Origin: Aquabacterium sp. A3
Lineage (GTDB): Bacteria > Pseudomonadota > Gammaproteobacteria > Burkholderiales > Burkholderiaceae_C
Reading direction: 5' to 3'
DNA length: 64,000 bases
Assembly: GCF_038069945.1 (NCBI RefSeq)
Contig: NZ_JBBPEV010000001.1
Span: 62,001-126,000, forward strand
Part shown: piece after piece, positions 46,534 to 53,977 of the stretch
Numbering within the stretch: position 1 is the first letter of the stretch
Layout: each line of letters starts with the position of its first letter
Made by a program: the position numbers and the translations under genes
Notes under the pieces: generated by a model
Databases searched by the model: none
The model's input: only the letters and a program-made list of their open reading frames with translations
Told to the model about the DNA's origin: nothing

Positions 46534-48311
46534 GGTGCAGGCAGTCTGGGTGGGGTGCGCATCAGGTGGTTGCGCAAGTTGAGTTGGGCTTGTACTCGCT
46601 GGGCGGTGCACAGCGAGAGCAAGCCGCCTTGCAGGGTCTTTCCATCCTGGAGCTGGATGCGCATGACACCGGCAAGGGCGGCCAACATCGTCACCCGTTC
46701 GGTCCATGTCAGTGATGACCAGCTCAACAATTGCACCTTGCGGATGTGTTTGCGGTCCCAACTGCCTTCGAGCTCACGGCGACCCAGGCCACGCACCCTG
46801 AACGACATCAAACGCTGATTGGTGAGCACCATCCAGCGATGGCCCCGCCAGTGTCGAAGCATCCAGGTTTCGCGCACGTGCTCTTCGGGACGTGCATGCT
46901 GCATCCAGTCTGCACTGTGCAGCAGCCAGCGCACAGGCAGTGCATTCACAATGGGTTCCAGGTCGGGTTGGCGTGCGCAACGATGCCACCACCAGTGAAG
47001 CGTTACCACCAGCGCCGTGCAGCCCAGGGCCGCTGCCGCCATCAGCCACAGCAGTGTGGCGGTGTTCAACCCCAGCGTCGTGACCACCACCGGGGTGATC
47101 AGGATGCGCGTGGCGATCAAGACCAGCACCAGGGATGCGAGTGGCCACAGCACCACCATGATCCCACGCCAAAGTTGCCCACGCGTCAGCGACGGGGTGC
47201 CCAGAAAACGGGCTTGCTGTCTGGCCTGCGCGCGCAATGGGGCGTCGTGCTGGTGGCGTGACCACCATGCCCACAAGACACCCGCCATCAAGAGGCACAC
47301 CGCCAGGGCAATCCCCGCATGGTTGACCAGTTGGTGATGGTGTTTGCTTCGCTTGAGTGAGGCCAGGGCATCTCTCACGGGCGCGTCGCCGAAGTCGCTC
47401 AAGCCCTGATTGAGGGTGTCAAAGCGGCGCAAGCGCCAGTCGTGGCCGTCCACCACCAGCAAGGTGTCGCCCGCCCAGCTCAGGTCCAGCGGCTCAGACA
47501 GCGGCCCCAGGTTCAACTCTTCTTCCCGGCCATCGGCCCACACCTGGACGACGCGCCCCAGTCGCATGTGGCCGTCCAGGCGGCTCAAAGTGGCTCGGGG
47601 TGCCAGCGCCGAGATGCCCGCATGCGGATGCGGTTTGGCCAACGCGGTGTAACGCCAAGGGTGGTCGTTGTGCAGGGGCAATCGACCCGTTTCGTTCAGC
47701 GTGTCGCCGTCCAGTTGCACCAAGGCCATGCCGTTGGTGTCGGTGGTCCACAGCGTGTTGCCGTCCCACCAGAGATCGTTGGTGTAGCGATAGAGGCCGG
47801 CGCGCGTTCGGGTCAGGTAGCGCCCTTCAGGGTCGAACAGCAGCACGGCGTGCCCCGCCCCGGTGGCCACGGCCAGCCGCCCGTCGTCTGCCACAGCCAG
47901 CCACACGGCCCCACCCAGTTGCGCTTTGAAGGCCTCTGGCCATTGCAGCTGAACCAGTCGCTGTACTTGTGCGGTGCGAGGGTGCAGCACGTACACCGTG
48001 GCCGATCCTCGCGCGATGGCGTAGAGCTCCTGGGTATTGTGTCGGTAAGCCAGCACGGCAGGCGGTGCGTTCAGCCCCGCCTGCTGAATGGGCACGGTGC
48101 TCAGTTGCCGGCCACTGGGGCTCAACAACCACATGGCCTGGTCCACCACCAGCCACACCGAGCCGTCGGGCAGGCTGCCCAGGGTGGATGGTCCCTGGAT
48201 GCGTGCGCCTTGTTGGCCAGACCACAACGCCATGGCCCCGCTGATGATGGCCATCATCAGCAGCACCAGAGCGCCTCGCGAGGTTTTGCGAGAAGAAGAC
48301 GGCGTGGGCAT
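46530..48311 (-). CDS. membrane protein with periplasmic propeller-like domain and cytoplasmic PH-like domain
   Basis: A 593-residue protein I cannot assign to a named family. Residues about 13-32 form an N-terminal membrane anchor. About 35-315 carry repeated short segments (GSVWLVVDQAMWLLSPSG, QELYAIARGSATVYVLHP, GRLAVATGAGHAVLLFDPEG, NTLWTTDTNGMALVQLDG) like blades of an NHL/SMP-30-type beta-propeller facing the periplasm. Three helices follow (about 338-358, 398-418, 425-450). The C-terminal part (about 490-580) with WMVLTNQRLMSF and KTLQGGLLSL resembles bacterial PH/GRAM-like domains. It is coupled to the downstream methyltransferase. Topology and domain calls are by eye. Confidence 0.6.
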   Translation of the reverse strand: MPTPSSSRKTSRGALVLLMMAIISGAMALWSGQQGARIQGPSTLGSLPDGSVWLVVDQAMWLLSPSGRQLSTVPIQQAGLNAPPAVLAYRHNTQELYAIARGSATVYVLHPRTAQVQRLVQLQWPEAFKAQLGGAVWLAVADDGRLAVATGAGHAVLLFDPEGRYLTRTRAGLYRYTNDLWWDGNTLWTTDTNGMALVQLDGDTLNETGRLPLHNDHPWRYTALAKPHPHAGISALAPRATLSRLDGHMRLGRVVQVWADGREEELNLGPLSEPLDLSWAGDTLLVVDGHDWRLRRFDTLNQGLSDFGDAPVRDALASLKRSKHHHQLVNHAGIALAVCLLMAGVLWAWWSRHQHDAPLRAQARQQARFLGTPSLTRGQLWRGIMVVLWPLASLVLVLIATRILITPVVVTTLGLNTATLLWLMAAAALGCTALVVTLHWWWHRCARQPDLEPIVNALPVRWLLHSADWMQHARPEEHVRETWMLRHWRGHRWMVLTNQRLMSFRVRGLGRRELEGSWDRKHIRKVQLLSWSSLTWTERVTMLAALAGVMRIQLQDGKTLQGGLLSLCTAQRVQAQLNLRNHLMRTPPRLPAP

Positions 48312-48365
48312 GTCCGTCCGTGCTGAGTGTCTTGATGGGGGCGGACAGGGCGGCGGCGCGCCTGT

Positions 48366-48680
48366 TCAGGCGGCGTGCTGTCGCACGCTGAGCGTTTGCC
48401 CTTGGGCCAGCAGTGTCAGCAGCCGGTCGATGTTGGGGTGCTTGCCGGGGTGCAGGCGGGCGTCTTCGGTGTGCTCGGCGTACAACGCCAGTGCTTCCTG
48501 TGCCGCGGCTGGGGTGATGGCGCCATGTTTGGCCGCCATGGCCGCATACAAGGTCAGCGAGCCGGCCTGGCCCGGCTTGTTCTCGATCGTGGCCACACAC
48601 TCACCTGCAGCGTCGAGCAGGTCAATCGCGGCCAGGTGGGCCGCCGAGGGCAGATTTTTCAGGTTGTCAGCAAAGGCCAT
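48366..48680 (-). CDS. DUF2322 family protein
   Basis: A 104-residue soluble protein. The middle and end (SLTLYAAMAAKHGAITPAAAQEAL, LYAEHTEDARLHPGKHPNIDRLL) agree with the DUF2322 pattern as I recall it, in particular the EHTEDAR...HPGKHPNIDRL block. Function is unknown; there are no membrane segments. It lies 54 bp upstream of the propeller/PH gene on the same strand and may be co-transcribed with it and the methyltransferase. Confidence 0.78.
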   Translation of the reverse strand: MAFADNLKNLPSAAHLAAIDLLDAAGECVATIENKPGQAGSLTLYAAMAAKHGAITPAAAQEALALYAEHTEDARLHPGKHPNIDRLLTLLAQGQTLSVRQHAA

Positions 48681-48746
48681 GGATGCTCCGTTGGCCGAGG
48701 TGTCTGTCGAGAACCTCGGATCGGATATTGTGCCCGAGCGATGCCC

Positions 48747-49655
48747 TCAGGCCGGCGTCATGTCGGCGGTGGCAGGGGCGTTTTGACGCGCAGCCATCAC
48801 ATCGGCCCACTCGACGATGTGAAGCCGTCCATCGGGCTCTTCCACCAAAGCGGTCAGGCTTTCCACCCAGTCGCCATCGTTGCAGTACAAGATGCCATCG
48901 ATGTGGCGTATTTCGGCATGGTGGATGTGACCACACACCACACCGTGCGCGCCTCGCTTGTGGGCCTCGCGGGCCAGGGTGCCTTCGAACTCGGCCACAT
49001 AACTCACAGCACGCTTGACCTTGAGCTTCAGGTACCTGGACAGCGACCAATAAGGCAGCCCCATGCGCGCACGCCACGAGTTGAGGTGCCGATTGAGCTT
49101 GAGGGTGAATTCGTAGAGTGTGTCGCCCAGGTAAGCCAGCCACTTGGCGCATTGAATGACACCGTCATACAGATCGCCATGGGTGACCCACAGTTGGCGC
49201 CCATCGGCCGTGGTGTGCATCCACTCATGGGCCACCTCCACGCCACCGAAAGAGTGCTCTGCAAACTTGCGCGCAAACTCATCGTGGTTGCCTGGCACGT
49301 AGATCACACGGGTGCCCTTGCGTGCCTTGCGCAAGAGCTTTTGAATCACGTCGTTGTGGGCTTGCGGCCAGTACCAGTTGCGACGCAGTTGCCAGCCGTC
49401 GACGATGTCACCCACCAGGAACAGGGTGTCACACTCCACGTGCTTCAAGAAGTCCAGCAAGGCGGTGGCCTGACAACCTGGCGTGCCCAGGTGCACATCC
49501 GAGATCCACACCGTGCGCACCGTCCGAGAGGCCTCGATGCCCTCGGCATGTCCGTCATCACCGGGCTCGGCAATGGCCGGCAGTGGCGCAGCGGCCATGC
49601 CGCTCACGGCTCTCAGGAAGGAGCCGCTGAAGGGGCTGTTGATCCAGGGGCGCAT
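48747..49655 (-). CDS. UDP-2,3-diacylglucosamine diphosphatase-like metallophosphoesterase
   Basis: A 302-residue calcineurin-type phosphoesterase. Metal-binding motifs in order: WISDVHLGTPG near 49-59, VGDIVDGWQLRR, PGNHDE, THGDLYD, and GHIHHAEIRH followed by NDGDWVES. The GDIVDGW and GHIHHA forms match the LpxH-like group that cleaves UDP-2,3-diacylglucosamine in lipid A synthesis, but it is longer than LpxH, so a related role such as LpxH2 is possible. The first 45 residues are poorly conserved and the start may be further in. Confidence 0.82.
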   Translation of the reverse strand: MRPWINSPFSGSFLRAVSGMAAAPLPAIAEPGDDGHAEGIEASRTVRTVWISDVHLGTPGCQATALLDFLKHVECDTLFLVGDIVDGWQLRRNWYWPQAHNDVIQKLLRKARKGTRVIYVPGNHDEFARKFAEHSFGGVEVAHEWMHTTADGRQLWVTHGDLYDGVIQCAKWLAYLGDTLYEFTLKLNRHLNSWRARMGLPYWSLSRYLKLKVKRAVSYVAEFEGTLAREAHKRGAHGVVCGHIHHAEIRHIDGILYCNDGDWVESLTALVEEPDGRLHIVEWADVMAARQNAPATADMTPA

Positions 49656-49731
49656 GGGGCCATGCTGATGGCCTTGTGTGACACGGGTGCGTCGTTGCGG
49701 TGACGAGTCTTTGACAAGGCGCGTTGGCCTC

Positions 49732-51729
49732 TCAGGCCAAGGGGCGTGTGCGGTAGAACTGCAGTGGGGCGGCTGGCACCTGGTTCATCACCGAGCGCTT
49801 GATCTTGCCCACCACGTGCATTTCGCAGGGTTTGCAGTCAAAGCGCAGGGTGAGCTTTTCTTTGCCGTTGATGAGTTGCAGCGGCTCGGCCTTGACCTGG
49901 CCCTGAACGCCCGTCACGCCCTTGGCTTGCTTGGGGCACAGGCTGAGCGAGAAGCGCACGCAATGTTTGGTGATCATCAGGCTGACGTCGCCTTCTTCCT
50001 CATGGCTCTCGTAAGCGGCGTCGATCACCTTCACGCCATGTTGGGCATAGAAGTCGCGGGCTTTGTGGTTAAACACATTGGCCAAGTAGCTGAGGCTGTC
50101 TTCCGGATAGGCCACCGGGGGCTGAACAGCCTCGCCGGGCACGAGGCGCGGCAGGCCCGCCACGCGAGCGGCCTCCAGCGTGGCCACGGCATCGCGCCGC
50201 AGGGCGTTGATCACCGAGGCCGGCACAAACCAGGGCTGGGCCAGGTTCAGTTGCACCTCAAGGGCCGACAGGATGGTGGTGCCCAGCTTGCCCAGGTGTT
50301 CGCGCAGGGTGGCTTCGGCCTTGTCGGGGTGCTGAGCGGCTTGCTTGTCGCAGGCCACGGTGGCCTCGCCCACATGGCCGTCTTCGTCGGTGATGGTCAG
50401 GCGCAGGCCATCGGCAGTGTCGCTCAGGCTCAACCAGGCACCAATGCGGCGCTCGGCCGACTTGCCCGCCATCAGCTTGTCCCAGGCGCGGTCGCGGTTG
50501 CGGTTGATGGCCACGCCGGGTTTCAGGTCCTTCAATGCCGCGATGTCTTCGTTGGGGAACACGCGCCACAAGCGGCCCGATTTGCCCACGGGCTCGGCGG
50601 TGTTCACCTGCACGCCCACGATGTCTTTGAGCAGGGTCTGGTAGTTCAGGCCGTCACCGTTGTGGATGCCGTCGATGCCGGCAGTGCTCTCGCCTTGGGC
50701 CAGGGCCTCATCGGCTGCGCTCAGCGCCACGTCGAACCAGCGGTCGCCCACGCGGGCCACTTCTCCGATGGGCAAGCCCAGGTGCTTGGGGCTGTCAAAG
50801 GCACCGATGTCGTCCTTGCGGCCGTTGACGAAGTAATCGGTGCTGCCCCGGTTGAAGTTGCGATCGGGGTCGGGCTGGAAATAGAAGGTGCATTCGCCGG
50901 ACGAGGCGCGAGCCAGCTCGGGACGGTCTTCCAGGATCTCGTCCAGCAGCAATCGGTAATGGGCGGTGATGTTCTTCACATAGCCCATGTCCTTGTAGCG
51001 GCCCTCGATCTTGAACGAGCTGACGCCTGCGTCGATCAAAGCGCGCAGGTTGGCGCTCTGGTCGTTGTCCTTCATGGACAGCACATGCTGCTCAAACGCC
51101 ACCACCTGGCCGGCACCATCGGTCACGTTGTAGGGCAGGCGACAGGCCTGCGAGCAATCACCCCGGTTGGCGCTGCGGCCGGTGTGCGCATGGCTGATGA
51201 AGCACTGGCCGCTGTAGGCCACACACAGCGCGCCATGGATGAAGAACTCGATGTTGCAGTGGGTGTGGGCGGCGATGTCGCGGATTTGCGGCAGCGTCAA
51301 CTCGCGGGCCAGCACGATCTGGCTGAATCCCACATCCTGCAAAAACTTGGCTTTCTCGACCGTGCGGATGTCGGTCTGGGTGCTGGCATGCAGCTGGATG
51401 GGGGGCAGGTCCAGCTCCAGCAGGCCCATGTCCTGGATGATGAGGGCGTCCACGCCCGCCTCATACAGTTGCCAGATCTGGCGGCGTGCCGCTTCCAGTT
51501 CGTCGTCGCGCAAGATGGTGTTCATCGTGGCGAAGATGCGCGCGTGGTAGCGGTGAGCGTGCTGAACCAGGCGCTCGATGTCGGCCACCTCATTGCTGGC
51601 ATTGGTGCGGGCACCGAAGGACGGGCCGCCGATGTACACGGCGTCCGCGCCATGGTTGATGGCCTCGATGCCGATATCGGCGGTGCGGGCAGGCGACAAC
51701 AACTCAAGACGGTGGGGGCGCAAAGACAT
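49732..51729 (-). CDS. rlhA: 23S rRNA 5-hydroxycytidine synthase RlhA (U32 family)
   Basis: A 665-residue U32 protein with close resemblance along its length to E. coli RlhA (YdcP): LELLSPARTADIGIEAINHGADAVYIGG at the start, IIQDMGLLELDLPPIQLHASTQTDIRT, HGALCVAYSGQC, and ANRGDCSQACRLPY, plus C-terminal LCPKQAKG and FDCKPCEMHV. RlhA hydroxylates C2501 of 23S rRNA with prephenate; the cysteines in these motifs probably bind an iron-sulphur cluster. Length fits RlhA rather than the shorter tRNA enzyme TrhP. It diverges from the DUF1624 gene over 40 bp. Confidence 0.92.
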   Translation of the reverse strand: MSLRPHRLELLSPARTADIGIEAINHGADAVYIGGPSFGARTNASNEVADIERLVQHAHRYHARIFATMNTILRDDELEAARRQIWQLYEAGVDALIIQDMGLLELDLPPIQLHASTQTDIRTVEKAKFLQDVGFSQIVLARELTLPQIRDIAAHTHCNIEFFIHGALCVAYSGQCFISHAHTGRSANRGDCSQACRLPYNVTDGAGQVVAFEQHVLSMKDNDQSANLRALIDAGVSSFKIEGRYKDMGYVKNITAHYRLLLDEILEDRPELARASSGECTFYFQPDPDRNFNRGSTDYFVNGRKDDIGAFDSPKHLGLPIGEVARVGDRWFDVALSAADEALAQGESTAGIDGIHNGDGLNYQTLLKDIVGVQVNTAEPVGKSGRLWRVFPNEDIAALKDLKPGVAINRNRDRAWDKLMAGKSAERRIGAWLSLSDTADGLRLTITDEDGHVGEATVACDKQAAQHPDKAEATLREHLGKLGTTILSALEVQLNLAQPWFVPASVINALRRDAVATLEAARVAGLPRLVPGEAVQPPVAYPEDSLSYLANVFNHKARDFYAQHGVKVIDAAYESHEEEGDVSLMITKHCVRFSLSLCPKQAKGVTGVQGQVKAEPLQLINGKEKLTLRFDCKPCEMHVVGKIKRSVMNQVPAAPLQFYRTRPLA

Positions 51730-51769
51730 GGCGGCAAAACGGAGGCGGGGGAGGGCCGATACTATCGCG

Positions 51770-52576
51770 ATGGACGCTCAAAAAGGCAAGCTTCTTCGCC
51801 CCCCCGGTTCGCGGCTGGACTGCGTGGACGCCCTGCGGGGCGCCGCCCTGGTCTGGATGGCCGTGTTCCATTTCTGCTTTGACCTGGCCACCTTCAAGCT
51901 GATCGAGGCCGATTTTTACCGTGACCCGTTCTGGACCATCCAGCGCACCTGGATCTTGTCCATGTTCCTGGTGTGCGCAGGCGCCGGCCAGGCGCTGGCC
52001 GTGGCTCAGGGTCAAAGCTGGGGTCGGTTTTGGCGTCGAGAGGGGCAGATTCTGGCCTGTGCGCTGCTGGTATCGGCCGCCTCGTATGTGATGTTTCCGC
52101 GCAGTGTCATCACCTTCGGTGTGCTGCACGGCATGGTGGTGATGTTGCTGATCGCCCGCCTGAGTGCGCCTCTGGGCGTCTGGTTGTGGCCACTCGGGCT
52201 GCTGGCGGTGTGCCTGCCCTGGTGGTTCAGCCACCCCTGGTTTGACACGCGGTGGACGAACTGGGTGGGCCTGGTCACACACAAGCCCATCACCGAAGAT
52301 TACGTGCCCATCCTGCCCTGGCTGGGCGTGATGTGGTGGGGCATGGCGGCCACGCAATGGGCCCTGAAGCACCGCCCCGAGTGGCTCAGCACTGCCGTGA
52401 GCCCCTCGGCTTCGGGCGACAATGCCGGGGTGTCGACCCCGACGCCCGCCTGGTGGCGAGGCCTGGTGCACCTGGGCCAGTGGAGCCTGACGTTTTACAT
52501 GGTGCACCAGCCGGTGCTGATCGGTGGCCTGCTGGCCTGGATGAGCCTGTCAGGCCGAGGCCTGCCATCGTGGTGA
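51770..52576 (+). CDS. DUF1624 (heparan-alpha-glucosaminide acetyltransferase-like) membrane protein
   Basis: A 268-residue membrane protein with about seven helices. The N-terminal RLDCVDALRGAALVWMAVFHFCFDL matches the DUF1624/acyltransferase-3-like group, where the Asp and His are conserved; PILPWLGVMWWGMAA and LTFYMVHQPVLIG are further markers. Such proteins probably transfer acyl groups across the inner membrane to unknown acceptors. ATG at 51770 chosen; no good ribosome site. rpiA follows 47 bp downstream. Confidence 0.82.
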   Translation: MDAQKGKLLRPPGSRLDCVDALRGAALVWMAVFHFCFDLATFKLIEADFYRDPFWTIQRTWILSMFLVCAGAGQALAVAQGQSWGRFWRREGQILACALLVSAASYVMFPRSVITFGVLHGMVVMLLIARLSAPLGVWLWPLGLLAVCLPWWFSHPWFDTRWTNWVGLVTHKPITEDYVPILPWLGVMWWGMAATQWALKHRPEWLSTAVSPSASGDNAGVSTPTPAWWRGLVHLGQWSLTFYMVHQPVLIGGLLAWMSLSGRGLPSW

Positions 52577-52623
52577 ACGCCGCGCTCGAATCCTTTTTGC
52601 AAGACTGATTTCTTTCCAACATC

Positions 52624-53295
52624 ATGACCCAAGACGAACTGAAAACCCTGGTGGGCCGCGCCGCCCTGGACCATGTGCCCCACGGCTGCATCGTGGGGGT
52701 GGGCACCGGCTCGACGGTGGACAAGTTCATCGATGCGCTGGGCGAAGCCTTGAAGGCCGACCCTCAGCGCGTGACCGGTGCGGTGTCAAGCTCGGTGCGC
52801 AGCACCCAGCGCTTGGAGGCCCTGGGGGTGAAGGTCTTGCCCGCCGAATCGGTGACCGGCCTGGGTGTGTACGTCGACGGGGCCGACGAGATCGACCCGG
52901 CGGGCTTCATGATCAAAGGCGGCGGCGCGGCCCTGACGCGCGAGAAGATCGTGGCGGAACTGGCCGAGCGCTTTGTGTGCATTGCCGACGAATCCAAGCT
53001 GGTGCAGACGCTGGGCGCCTTCCCGCTGCCGGTGGAAGTGATTCCGATGGCGGCGGCCCAGGTGATCCGTGCCTTTGCGGCCATGGGCGGTCAGGCGCAG
53101 GTGCGCGCTGGCGTGACCACCGACAACGGCAACATCATCGTCGATGTGAAGGGGCTGAAGATCAGCGCCCCCGCCGAGTTCGAGGCCCAGGTGAACCAGT
53201 GGCCCGGTGTGGTGACCGTGGGTGTGTTTGCCCGCAACAAGGCCTCGTTGTGCCTGTTGGGCACCGCTCAGGGCGTCAAAACATTGACGTTCTGA
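52624..53295 (+). CDS. rpiA: ribose-5-phosphate isomerase A
   Basis: Interconverts ribose-5-phosphate and ribulose-5-phosphate in the pentose phosphate pathway. The 223 residues include [16 protein letters not shown] near 21-36, [24 protein letters not shown] with the catalytic residues, and NIIVDV near the C-terminus. No fault is seen. A stem-loop lies just after the stop, shared with the convergent glutaredoxin-like gene. Confidence 0.97.
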   Translation: MTQDELKTLVGRAALDHVPHGCIVGVGTGSTVDKFIDALGEALKADPQRVTGAVSSSVRSTQRLEALGVKVLPAESVTGLGVYVDGADEIDPAGFMIKGGGAALTREKIVAELAERFVCIADESKLVQTLGAFPLPVEVIPMAAAQVIRAFAAMGGQAQVRAGVTTDNGNIIVDVKGLKISAPAEFEAQVNQWPGVVTVGVFARNKASLCLLGTAQGVKTLTF

Positions 53296-53306
53296 ACCCG
53301 CTGGTG

Positions 53307-53331
53307 CCAGGCATCAGAAACGGATGCCTGG
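53307..53331. repeat. stem-loop between convergent rpiA and glutaredoxin-like gene
   Basis: Perfect 9-bp arms CCAGGCATC and GATGCCTGG around a 7-nt loop, overlapping the stop codon of the minus-strand gene and lying 12 nt after the rpiA stop. No T-run; a possible bidirectional terminator. Confidence 0.55.
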
Positions 53332-53949
53332 TGGCGGCGCCACAGACGGCGCGCTGTCTGGCGCCTGCTCGCGTGGTGTATTGGTGTCGCGGCCCGCGTT
53401 GCCGGCCGATGTGCCACGCCAGGGGCGGGGTGCGGCCTGCCGGTACGTGGACGGCAGCGCCGTGTTGGCAGGGTAGCCAGCGGCTTTCAGGTAGCTGAGC
53501 CACTCCTGGGAATTGAAGCCGGTCATGGTTTTGCTGCCCACCCGAAGCACGGGCAGGCCATCGGCTTTGAACTGCTGCCTGAACGCCTGCAAATCGGCGT
53601 CTTCGGTGACCGTGAACTCGACATAGGGCACGCCTTGTTCGCTCAAGAACTGGCGTGCAGACTCGCACGGCTCGCAGGGTGATGTGGTGTAGAACTGCAC
53701 CGGAAAGCGCTGGGCGGCCTGGCGGACTTCGTATGGCAGACCCGCCAAGTTGGCGCCCGTACCGCTGGTTGATGCTCCGATGGTGGAGACGGGCTGGGGC
53801 GCTCCTGCCGCAGGTGGCCGGTCGGTGTAAGTGACCTTGCCATCAGGCCCGACCACCTTGTAGAGCGCCCAGGCAGGCGCCGCGCCCAGCAGCAGGGCCA
53901 ACACACTCAGGTGCAGCAAGCGGTTGGTGGTGCAGCGTGCCATTCTCAT
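53314..53949 (-). CDS. exported DUF4124-glutaredoxin-like protein
   Basis: A 211-residue protein. A signal peptide (hydrophobic LLHLSVLALLLGAAPAWA) is followed by a short DUF4124-like segment (LYKVVGPDGKVTYTDRPP) and then a glutaredoxin fold with active site SPCEPC near residue 100 and the GLPVLRVGSKTMTGFNS substrate-binding segment. The tail (last 45 residues) is Pro/Ala/Arg-rich. It probably acts on thiols in the periplasm. ATG at 53949 has GGAG 7 nt upstream. It follows prlC by 28 bp. Confidence 0.87.
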   Translation of the reverse strand: MRMARCTTNRLLHLSVLALLLGAAPAWALYKVVGPDGKVTYTDRPPAAGAPQPVSTIGASTSGTGANLAGLPYEVRQAAQRFPVQFYTTSPCEPCESARQFLSEQGVPYVEFTVTEDADLQAFRQQFKADGLPVLRVGSKTMTGFNSQEWLSYLKAAGYPANTALPSTYRQAAPRPWRGTSAGNAGRDTNTPREQAPDSAPSVAPPPGIRF

Positions 53950-53977
53950 CAGCAAACTCCAGCAAACTGGGCGGGGT

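Noticed and set aside
49678..51882. 734-codon open frame antisense to rlhA
   Set aside because: Composition (Ala, Val, His, Gln, Gly-rich) and exact overlap with a strongly conserved gene mark it as a shadow frame.
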